Origin: a virus
Virus record (IMG/VR): IMGVR_UViG_3300010413_000214
Location: 1 to 20,316 of that record
Length of the DNA: 20,316 bases
Reading direction: 5' to 3' (one strand)
Part shown: positions 14,806 to 20,316 of the stretch, one piece after another
How positions within the stretch are numbered: the first letter of the stretch is position 1
How the letters are laid out: the number at the start of each line of letters is the position of its first letter
Notes under the pieces: model-generated
Database searches by the model: none
Told to the model about the DNA's origin: nothing
What the model saw: only the letters and a program-made list of their open reading frames with translations
Made by a program: the position numbers and the translations under genes

Positions 14806-15044
14806 TCATCAGCGGCAAAGCACCAACCCGGTTCGTCACGCCGTGCGAGCAACTGGCGACCGGCGATGTCTTCTACCCTGAGTCTGCACCGGCCGCAGGA
14901 CACCGGCCGCCGTTCATGTGCACTGGTCACGATGCCGGGTTCTGCTTTGCCGTGTCGCTGGAGTCCGGCTCACAGGTCGTGTTCAAGGCGCGCATGGTCG
15001 CGGTCGTGTCGGCTGCCGTGGTCGTCGAAAGCGGTGAACCGTGA
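14802..15044 (+). CDS. Small hypothetical protein, 80 aa
   Basis: ATG 14802 overlaps the portal-fusion stop (ATGA). The product looks like a small beta-rich protein (PCEQLATGDVFYPE, then SGSQVVFKARMVAVVSAAVVV) similar in feel to SH3-like or cement-like phage proteins. The hydrophobic C-terminal run VAVVSAAVVV is short for a membrane span. It is the first gene of a five-gene insert between the portal and the prohead protease. No function assigned. Confidence 0.6.
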   Translation: MIISGKAPTRFVTPCEQLATGDVFYPESAPAAGHRPPFMCTGHDAGFCFAVSLESGSQVVFKARMVAVVSAAVVVESGEP

Positions 15045-15160
15045 GCTACGTCGTGCCGTGGATCGCATCGACCTTTTTTCTGTCCGGCATGCTGGTCGGC
15101 ATCGGAACGACACTGGCATACATCAGGACCCTGGGCGAAGACGATCATGGTGACTCATGA
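15041..15160 (+). CDS. Single-span membrane mini-protein, 39 aa, GTG start
   Basis: GTG 15041 overlaps the preceding TGA (GTGA) and the stop overlaps the following ATG (ATGA), so it is locked into the operon. The sequence is one hydrophobic helix (IASTFFLSGMLVGIGTTLAY, ~8-27) with an acidic His-containing tail (GEDDHGDS). It has no cleavable-signal features, so it is probably an inner-membrane micropeptide. A tiny holin or regulator is possible; the role is unknown. Confidence 0.55.
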   Translation: MSYVVPWIASTFFLSGMLVGIGTTLAYIRTLGEDDHGDS

Positions 15161-15453
15161 CACGAGTGAGTGATCAAGGGCGCAGGTTCCCGATCATTGC
15201 TCCGCGCGACACGAAGGGGCGACCCACCGACGGATGCCCAACGTCCGTCCCGTGGTCGTTTGTCGGGTGCCACGAAGCGCAGGCGTGGGCGAACCATGGT
15301 CAGACGCTTGAGCGGTTGGCCGAGCGAGGCGGCCTAGCGCCGTGTGAGTTGCACGCAGTCGTGCACGGTAGGCGGTGGCGATCGATGCCGATCGGTGAAC
15401 TTGTGACTTGGCTTGCAGAGGTCGTCGGCCCCGCACGGGATGACGGATCATGA
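15157..15453 (+). CDS. Small conserved phage protein, 98 aa
   Basis: ATG 15157 and the stop both make ATGA overlaps with neighbours. The core TDGCPTSVPWSFVGCHEAQA followed by NHGQTLERLAERGGL is a pattern I recall from small proteins in many phage genomes, with no known role. His/Cys residues (GC, CHE, NHG) might bind a metal but there is no clear motif. It belongs to the insert between portal and protease. Confidence 0.65.
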   Translation: MTRVSDQGRRFPIIAPRDTKGRPTDGCPTSVPWSFVGCHEAQAWANHGQTLERLAERGGLAPCELHAVVHGRRWRSMPIGELVTWLAEVVGPARDDGS

Positions 15454-16196
15454 CGATCGATGATGCGCAGCGCGACGCTCACTGGTATCATGTGCACATG
15501 GACACAGTTCTCCTCCCCTACCAACAGGAATGGATCGCTGACCGGTCACCGGTCAAGGTGTTTGAGCAGTCTCGAAAGATTGGCATCACGTGGGCGACCG
15601 CGTGCGAGGCGGTCGATGTCGCATCGCTGCCAAGCGCCGACGGCGGCTCCGACGTGTGGATGATGACCGGAACCCTGGACGACGCACGCGAGTTCATCTC
15701 CGACTGTGCATGGTGGATCGGTACGCGCATGATCGACCGCGAGTCGATCATGGACTACAAGATCGAATTCCCGTCTGGGTACGCCATCCATGCGATGCCG
15801 TCGAGGCCATCGTGCATGCGCGGCAAGACGGGGTATGCGATCTGTGACAGCGCGGCATTCCAGGATCTTGACGCGTGGATGAAGGCGTCGGCTGGCCTGA
15901 AAATGCAGGGCGGGCGGTTGGCGATCATCTCGACGCACCACGGTGACAGTGGGTTCTATCGGTACGTGCAGCGAGTCAAGGCGAGCATCGCCGACGGTAA
16001 GCCGATGGCCAGCCTGCACTCGGTGTTCATGAGTGACGCCATACAGCAGGGATTGTACCGCCGGATCTGCCAGGTTTCGCGTCCTCAGATCCCGTGGACG
16101 CAGGAGGGCGAATCGGCATGGATCGACGGCCTTCGTGAAGCATACGGCGACGCATACGGCGAGGAGTGCTGCGGCGTCGTTTCTCTCGCGTGCTGA
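15450..16196 (+). CDS. Truncated, catalytically altered second terminase ATPase, 248 aa
   Basis: It aligns along its length with residues ~17-247 of the large terminase at 10871 but lacks ~17 residues in the middle and stops before the nuclease domain (ends GEECCGVVSLAC where the full copy continues). The adenine motif LPYQQEWIADRSPVKVF and coupling motif IISTHHG are kept. The Walker A-like KSRQLGITW is QSRKIGITW here (Lys to Gln40), and Walker B CDEAA is CDSAA (catalytic Glu to Ser134). ATP hydrolysis is therefore unlikely. ATG 15450 is coupled to the preceding gene (ATGA); ATG 15498 is a possible later start. It may regulate or mimic the motor, or be a relic of recombination. The open frame argues against simple decay. 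Confidence 0.8.
   Translation: MTIDDAQRDAHWYHVHMDTVLLPYQQEWIADRSPVKVFEQSRKIGITWATACEAVDVASLPSADGGSDVWMMTGTLDDAREFISDCAWWIGTRMIDRESIMDYKIEFPSGYAIHAMPSRPSCMRGKTGYAICDSAAFQDLDAWMKASAGLKMQGGRLAIISTHHGDSGFYRYVQRVKASIADGKPMASLHSVFMSDAIQQGLYRRICQVSRPQIPWTQEGESAWIDGLREAYGDAYGEECCGVVSLAC
15921..16027 (+). repeat. Copy 2 of DNA patch shared with the large terminase gene
   Basis: See copy 1 at 11378-11487. Between the two blocks, copy 2 lacks one codon (HHGDSG against HHGTDSG). The high local identity points to recent recombination or gene conversion. Confidence 0.85.
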
Positions 16197-16209
16197 TCGG
16201 CAAAGGATC

Positions 16210-16887
16210 ATGACGATCGGCGACCGACTCCGGCGCGAGCGCACGCGGGCAGGGCTGACGCAAGTCGACCTTGCAAGCCGTCTAGGTGTCTCATCCGAAT
16301 ACGTGTGCCGCGTCGAGCATGGGATCCGCCGTCCATCGCGTGTGCTCGTTGACCGCTGGGCCATCGCCGTCGGAGCCGGTCCAGCCGATCTCGTGCTCGA
16401 CGGTCCGGCGCTGTTCGACGTGACCTTCGCTGTCGAGGCCGGCGAGATCGATCCGTTCACGGCGCGGTCCGTGCTCGGGCACTTGCCGATCCACATCAGG
16501 CGCCTGGCATCCGTGTGGCCGACGATCGACAGCCAGGCGATCAGGCTCCGTGCTCGAGGCTCCGCGCTGCCGTCGGTGATCGGCCTTGTCGGGACCGATG
16601 TCTCCGGGGTCGGGATCCTCGGAGCGCCGGTCGTCAAGCCGGTCGAGGCCGCGGCGGAGTTGATCGCGTGGGTTCGTGCTGCGAGCGAGGACGATGCACG
16701 GGCAGAGGTCGAGCGCCGTCTGGTGCGGGCCGCAGCGAGCGGACGCGTGTCGGTCCATGCAGCCGGGCGCCTATTTGTGGCGAGCGTCGTCGAGTTGGCC
16801 GCCGATGCATCCATGCGCTTGCAGGAATTGGTGGACGGTTCGCCGCTCGGGTTGTTCGTTCCTACGCCCGAGCCTGACGCGGTATAG
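16210..16887 (+). CDS. XRE/Cro-family HTH regulator, 225 aa
   Basis: ATG 16210 follows AAAGGA (16202-16207). Residues ~4-57 are a classic XRE helix-turn-helix (IGDRLRRERTRAGLTQVDLA then SRLGVSSEYVCRVEHG), so it binds DNA, probably as a dimer. The remaining ~165 residues are helical (DPFTARSVLGHLPIHIRRLA; VEAAAELIAWVRAASEDDA) with no LexA/CI-type protease Ser-Lys dyad that I can see, so RecA-driven self-cleavage is unlikely. It sits between the structural gene blocks rather than at a lysogeny switch, and a palindrome follows 20 bases downstream of its stop. It may control the downstream head operon or itself. Function is inferred from the domain. Confidence 0.8.
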   Translation: MTIGDRLRRERTRAGLTQVDLASRLGVSSEYVCRVEHGIRRPSRVLVDRWAIAVGAGPADLVLDGPALFDVTFAVEAGEIDPFTARSVLGHLPIHIRRLASVWPTIDSQAIRLRARGSALPSVIGLVGTDVSGVGILGAPVVKPVEAAAELIAWVRAASEDDARAEVERRLVRAAASGRVSVHAAGRLFVASVVELAADASMRLQELVDGSPLGLFVPTPEPDAV

Positions 16888-16896
16888 CGATGGCTG

Positions 16897-16923
16897 GCCG
16901 CGCGGCTTGACCACACAGGTCAA
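16897..16923. promoter_or_regulatory. Paired palindromes, likely operator, before the protease/head operon
   Basis: Two adjacent dyads are seen: GCCGCGCGGC (16897-16906) and TTGACC-ACACA-GGTCAA (16907-16923), the latter a perfect 6+5+6 inverted repeat. There is no T-run, so a terminator is less likely. The TTGACC could also serve as a -35 hexamer, with TAGCAA near 16931 as a poor -10. The position just after an XRE regulator gene and before the next operon suggests an operator. Confidence 0.45.
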
Positions 16924-16972
16924 TAGCCGCTAGCAAGATTGCGAGACAAGCCCGCGCGCGAGGCTGTACTCC

Positions 16973-17122
16973 ATGGGCGTGGATACTGCCCAGCCGCCGG
17001 TCAAGCCGGTTCAGCCGGACGAGCGTGACCCGAAGCCGAAACCGGCCTCGGCGAAGCCCGATCGGCCGACCACGGACGAGCGGCCCCCAGACGACACCAA
17101 GCCCGTCGTGAGGTTCGGATGA
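16973..17122 (+). CDS. Small proline/lysine-rich protein, 49 aa
   Basis: ATG 16973 opens a 49-codon frame ending in an ATGA overlap with the prohead protease gene. The composition is unusual: nearly one quarter proline, with many Asp/Lys/Arg (VKPVQPDERDPKPKPASAKP). It is almost certainly disordered. It is the first gene after the operator-like palindrome and may be a leader or an early head-assembly accessory. No family recognised. Confidence 0.5.
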   Translation: MGVDTAQPPVKPVQPDERDPKPKPASAKPDRPTTDERPPDDTKPVVRFG

Positions 17123-19383
17123 CCGACGCCGTCGACACAGCGCCGCGATCGGACGCCTTCGCCGTCACCGTGGACGACACGATCGACGTGCGCGAGGGCG
17201 AGTGGGACGGCGCTCGCGGCGAGCGTGAGATCTTCGACTGGGCAACCGGCGATGACGGCGAGGTCGACTGGACCAAGGCGTCCAAGGGCTTCGGCGTCGC
17301 GGACCTGAACCCGCCCGCTGGCGAGAGCATCACCCGCGCGTCGTTCAAGTTGGCGATCGCCTACGTCGAAGGCGACAAGTTGATCGGGATCGGCAACGCG
17401 ATCCGCAATGCGCTCGCACGGCTGCCGCAGACTGAGGGCCTCTCGGATGCGGTGCGCGACGAGGTCCAGGGCAAGCTGGAGGGGATGCTAACGCGCCTGA
17501 ACGAGCAGACTGCCGACGCGCTGGCTGGCCACTTCTCCATTTCGGTCGATGACGCTCGCGCTGTGGTCGACTCGATCAGCGAGCGCCTGCTCGCGCTCCG
17601 CGACGTGGAGCGCAGCGAGGAAGAGCAAGCCGAGATCCGCGAGGAGTTCCCGCGCTTGATCAACGGCACCCCATCGCAAATGCGAGAGTGGGCCGAGTCG
17701 CCATACTCCGGCGAGAACCGCAAGGAAGGCGAGGCCCGCGTGAGCGCCCGCGATGCGCTGCGCCGCGTGATCGCGCTGAAGGAAAAGCCCATGTCTGACT
17801 GGACGGAGGGCGACTACGACGACGCGGTCAAGGCGATCGCGTTCGTCAAGCGCATGTCCGAGGTCGAGCAGGGCGACCCGATCGTGATCGAGGGGCGCGA
17901 GGGTCCGAGCGAGCGCGACGCGTCGCTGCGAGACTGGGGACACTGGACCTCCGACGATCTGGACGCGCTGGCCGGTCACTTCGTGATGACGGTCGGAGAC
18001 TCGACCGACCGCGTCTACCGGACCTGCACCATGGATTTCTCGCTCGACGCTCAGGCGCGGGTCGCCGTCGATCGAGCACTGGCCATCGCCGACGAGATCG
18101 GCCCGCGCACCGACGCGGCGCAGGTCAAGGCGATCGCCGAGCAACTCCGCGCCGACGGATTCGCCGACTCGGTCTCGTCCGACGGTCTGCTGATCGTCAC
18201 CGGCTACGCCGCGCGCACCGGCTCGCAACTCTACGGCGACGGCAAGTCGACGTGGTACGAGTACCGCAGCGAGGCCGAAGTCGAAAAGAGCCTCGCGTCC
18301 TACGATTACAAGACGTTCACCGATGATCACCCGCCGGTGCTGGTGACCTCCGACAACTGGCGAGAGTACGCCCGCGGGATGCTTGGCACCGGCGCAGAGT
18401 TGCTGCCGCCGGAGGATGACGGGCACCGCTACGTCAAGGTCAAGATCGTCATCGGCGACGTGGGCACGCTCCGCAAGATTCGGGACGGCCGTCACCAACT
18501 GTCGGCCGGCTACACCACGATCGCCGTGCGCGACCCGGGCGTCGACGCTCACGGCGTCAAGTACACCTATCGCCAGACCGACATCCAGATCAACCACCTG
18601 GCGCGTGTGGATGAGGGCCGCGCTGGCCCGCGTGCGCGTGTGCAGATCGACGGCGCCCAGCCAGTTTTCGAAGTCAACGAGGAGACCACCATGGCAACCC
18701 CCACCAACGATCAGATGACCCCCGAAGCGGCCGACGCCCTGCTCGACGCGATCAATGCGTTCGCGGGGGCCGACAGCCCCGAAGCGTCCGAGGCCGCGAT
18801 GATGGCGATCGCAACCGCGACCGGCATCGAGCCGGGCATGGTCAAGCAGCGCCTCGGCGGCGGCGAGATGATGGAGATGGACGGCGTCCAATTCATCGTG
18901 AGCAAGGACGCCGCGGCCAAGATCCGCGAGCACCAACGACGGATCACCGGCGACGCTGCGAAGATCGCCAACGATCTGGCGACTGCGCAGGGGCAACTCG
19001 TCGCGCTCAGCCGCACGGTCGACACCCTGCAAGCAGCCAAGGCCGAGGCCGACATGCGTGATCTCGAGCGGGAGATTTCCCCCTTGTGCCCGCAGTTGAC
19101 CAAGACGTGGACCGGCGACGCCCGACCCAAGTCTCTGACGGCGATGCGCGTCGCAGCGATCCTCGACCTCGACACGGCCGCCAAGGTCGACCTCGACAAG
19201 GCGATTGGCGACCCGACCGCACCCGCGCCAACCTACGACGCGTTCGTCGAGTCGCTGTATAGCGCGACCAAGCGGCACGCCGCGGCCCGCCAACGGGCCT
19301 CGGTCAACGACGGCGCGCCGTCGCTCCCCATTCCCAAGATCGACACCAGCGGCATCTACGGCAGCCGCGGCACCGCCAACTGA
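17119..19383 (+). CDS. DUF2213-type prohead protease with N-terminal extension and C-terminal scaffold, 754 aa
   Basis: Residues ~350-512 resemble DUF2213 phage head proteins, thought to be prohead proteases: DGLLIVTGYAARTG (355-368), TFTDDHPPV (399-407), RHQLSAGY (458-465) and INHLARVDEGRAGPRARV (491-508). His404, Ser462 and His493 are candidate catalytic residues by analogy with capsid proteases; this is inference. The first ~345 residues are an extension with a KASKGFGVADLNPP/ASFKLAIAYVEGDKLIGIGN unit, a second unit (PSQMREWAESPYSG, ARVSARDALRRVIALKEKPM) and a repeated DALAGHF (133-139, 282-288). From Met525 a coiled-coil-rich part (IREHQRRITGDAAKIANDLA) looks like a scaffold. Order protease-scaffold-decoration-capsid is standard for head modules. 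Confidence 0.8.
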   Translation: MTDAVDTAPRSDAFAVTVDDTIDVREGEWDGARGEREIFDWATGDDGEVDWTKASKGFGVADLNPPAGESITRASFKLAIAYVEGDKLIGIGNAIRNALARLPQTEGLSDAVRDEVQGKLEGMLTRLNEQTADALAGHFSISVDDARAVVDSISERLLALRDVERSEEEQAEIREEFPRLINGTPSQMREWAESPYSGENRKEGEARVSARDALRRVIALKEKPMSDWTEGDYDDAVKAIAFVKRMSEVEQGDPIVIEGREGPSERDASLRDWGHWTSDDLDALAGHFVMTVGDSTDRVYRTCTMDFSLDAQARVAVDRALAIADEIGPRTDAAQVKAIAEQLRADGFADSVSSDGLLIVTGYAARTGSQLYGDGKSTWYEYRSEAEVEKSLASYDYKTFTDDHPPVLVTSDNWREYARGMLGTGAELLPPEDDGHRYVKVKIVIGDVGTLRKIRDGRHQLSAGYTTIAVRDPGVDAHGVKYTYRQTDIQINHLARVDEGRAGPRARVQIDGAQPVFEVNEETTMATPTNDQMTPEAADALLDAINAFAGADSPEASEAAMMAIATATGIEPGMVKQRLGGGEMMEMDGVQFIVSKDAAAKIREHQRRITGDAAKIANDLATAQGQLVALSRTVDTLQAAKAEADMRDLEREISPLCPQLTKTWTGDARPKSLTAMRVAAILDLDTAAKVDLDKAIGDPTAPAPTYDAFVESLYSATKRHAAARQRASVNDGAPSLPIPKIDTSGIYGSRGTAN
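18680..18684 (+). promoter_or_regulatory. Internal ribosome binding site for the nested scaffold
   Basis: AGGAG lies six bases before the in-frame ATG 18691, at the boundary between the protease and scaffold parts. Strength and spacing are as good as at ordinary starts in this window. Confidence 0.6.
18691..19383 (+). CDS. Nested scaffold protein, in-frame internal start, 230 aa
   Basis: Starting at ATG 18691 the product (MATPTNDQMTPEAADALLDA at the start) equals the last 230 residues of the protease fusion. It is acidic at first, then a long helix with coiled-coil character, then a compact C-terminal tail (LPIPKIDTSGIYG) that could bind the capsid protein. A protease gene with an in-frame scaffold gene at its 3' end is the well-known lambda C/Nu3 arrangement. 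The strong Shine-Dalgarno and the exact domain boundary support it; both long and short products are expected. Confidence 0.6.
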   Translation: MATPTNDQMTPEAADALLDAINAFAGADSPEASEAAMMAIATATGIEPGMVKQRLGGGEMMEMDGVQFIVSKDAAAKIREHQRRITGDAAKIANDLATAQGQLVALSRTVDTLQAAKAEADMRDLEREISPLCPQLTKTWTGDARPKSLTAMRVAAILDLDTAAKVDLDKAIGDPTAPAPTYDAFVESLYSATKRHAAARQRASVNDGAPSLPIPKIDTSGIYGSRGTAN

Positions 19384-19396
19384 AAGGCTCACGACC

Positions 19397-20200
19397 ATGT
19401 CTCTCGCACAAACCGTCGCCCCCATGCGGGGCCAGGATCTCAACCGCAACCACGGTGACGTTCGCTCGCGAGTGTGGCCGGGGCATCCCACTACGTGGAC
19501 CGTCGCGCTGACTGGCGTCTATGCCGACGGGACCTACAGCTTCGACTTCGTCGGCCCGGTCTCGACCACGACCGTCTCCGTCGCGGTGGTCGGGTCAAGC
19601 TTCGCCGGCGTCATCGTCGAGTTGCGAGACGCGGCCGATGGCCTCGACGTGGTCTTTGCCGTGGCTGAGAGTTCGGCGAGCGGCGCGACCCTGACCATGG
19701 CGGCGCGCAACCTCGATCAGTCGTTCTCGCTGGCCACACCCGTGGCACCCGGCGGCGTCACCATGACGCTGACCGACGTGACCGGGGCCCTGACCCCGCT
19801 GCGCCCCGGCCTCGCGGTCTCGCTCGACGACGACGGCAACCTGCGCCGGCTCAAGACTGGTGACACCGCTGCGCTCGTTCTCGGCGTGTCGCAGATCAAC
19901 GAGGAACTGGACAGCGCCACCGGAGCCGTCGGCGAGGTGGCCCAGTGGTCCGAGGGTTCGATGGTCACCGTCCGCTGCCAAGGCGAGATCCTGGTGCCCG
20001 TCGAGGAGGCCGTCACCACGCTCGACGCGGCGGTCTGGGTTCGCATCAACGCCCCGGGCTCGCAGGAGGTCGGCGCGTTCCGTGTCACCGACGCGGGCGG
20101 CGGAAACAGCATCCAACTCACCAACGCTCGCTGGACGGGCAAGTCCTTTACCGGCGGCGACGGAACCCCGACCGCCTACGTCTTGATCAACCAGCCGTGA
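19397..20200 (+). CDS. Head decoration / structural cement-like protein, 267 aa
   Basis: AAAGG shortly before ATG 19397 supports the start. The first ~115 residues are a beta-rich domain (VWPGHPTTWTVALTGVYADG, TYSFDFVGPVSTTTVSVAVV). The rest resembles phage structural cement proteins: RPGLAVSLDDDGNLRRLKTG, VLGVSQ, WSEGSMVTVRCQGEILVPVE, AAVWVRINAPGSQEVGAFRV and a final VLINQP. This protein probably stabilises the capsid shell from the outside. Its place between scaffold and capsid genes fits. The N-terminal domain may be an added decoration module. Confidence 0.75.
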   Translation: MSLAQTVAPMRGQDLNRNHGDVRSRVWPGHPTTWTVALTGVYADGTYSFDFVGPVSTTTVSVAVVGSSFAGVIVELRDAADGLDVVFAVAESSASGATLTMAARNLDQSFSLATPVAPGGVTMTLTDVTGALTPLRPGLAVSLDDDGNLRRLKTGDTAALVLGVSQINEELDSATGAVGEVAQWSEGSMVTVRCQGEILVPVEEAVTTLDAAVWVRINAPGSQEVGAFRVTDAGGGNSIQLTNARWTGKSFTGGDGTPTAYVLINQP

Positions 20201-20217
20201 GGCACGAGGACGACGAC

Positions 20218-20316
20218 ATGAACGCGCGAATCCAATCTCGCAACCGCACCCCGAAGCTCGACTTCTCGAAGCCCCATCATCAGGACGAGGCGCAGCAGGA
20301 GCACTTCCAGACCATC
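20218..20316 (+). CDS. Probable major capsid protein, N-terminal 33 codons only
   Basis: CGAGGA (20205-20210) precedes ATG 20218 by seven bases and the frame is open to the right edge. Only 33 residues (beginning MNARIQSRNRTPKLDFSKPH) are visible, polar and basic, without a diagnostic motif. The call rests on gene order: protease, scaffold, cement, then major capsid (often a DUF2184-type protein in phages with this portal). The identity is inference. Confidence 0.55.
   Translation, partial: MNARIQSRNRTPKLDFSKPHHQDEAQQEHFQTI

Noticed and set aside
16907-16923. The TTGACC/GGTCAA dyad as a rho-independent terminator
   Set aside because: The stem is only six base pairs and no run of T follows on either strand close by.
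17488-19491. A 667-codon minus-strand frame
   Set aside because: It is antisense to the prohead protease/scaffold gene, with low-complexity His/Arg/Gly-rich translation and no ribosome site.
1-20316. CRISPR array, insertion sequence or integrase/attachment site
   Set aside because: No regularly spaced repeats, no transposase or recombinase motifs, and no tRNA-end duplications were seen.

Overview
The window is a stretch of a tailed double-stranded DNA phage or prophage genome with high GC content, roughly two thirds by eye. No host genes, integrase or attachment site are visible, so a free phage and a prophage cannot be told apart. The host looks like a high-GC Gram-negative bacterium. An NtrC-type AAA+ module and small Cys-rich exported proteins would suit a myxobacterium or relative, but that is inference. 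Genes are packed with ATGA/GTGA start-stop overlaps, so most of the plus strand reads as a few long operons.

Layout. Positions 1-1588 hold small phage genes of unknown role, with a winged-helix-like fragment at the left edge. Positions 1585-7829 hold DNA-processing genes: a RecD2-type helicase, a relative of phage metallopeptidases whose zinc motif has been erased, a short Cys-containing protein, a beta-class DNA methyltransferase with an abrupt C-terminus, and small accessory proteins. Positions 7822-8643 are one open frame in which a lipoprotein gene with its own ribosome site is nested. Positions 8640-9740, on the minus strand, encode a tail fibre or appendage protein. An AT-rich divergent spacer follows (9741-9977). 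Then come a membrane/coiled-coil protein and a secreted Cys-rich protein (9978-10867).

From 10871 the virion module begins: a Mu gp28-like large terminase and a DUF1073-type portal. A five-gene insert (14802-16887) follows, then a DUF2213-type prohead protease with a nested scaffold, a head decoration/cement protein, and the first codons of what is probably the major capsid protein.

The most striking feature is the portal. After residue ~470 it continues without a stop into an excisionase/MerR-like helix-turn-helix and then an NtrC-family AAA+ ATPase. This ATPase keeps Walker A, Walker B, both arginine fingers and sensor II but lacks the GAFTGA loop that contacts sigma-54. A Shine-Dalgarno-like site and ATG at the domain boundary suggest that the HTH-AAA+ part may also be made alone.

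A second theme is disabled enzyme copies. There is a truncated second terminase ATPase with altered Walker A-like and Walker B residues, which shares a nearly identical DNA patch with the intact terminase, and there is the metallopeptidase relative lacking HExxH. A third theme is in-frame nesting: three long frames (7822-8643, 12466-14805, 17119-19383) each contain a credible internal start at a domain boundary.
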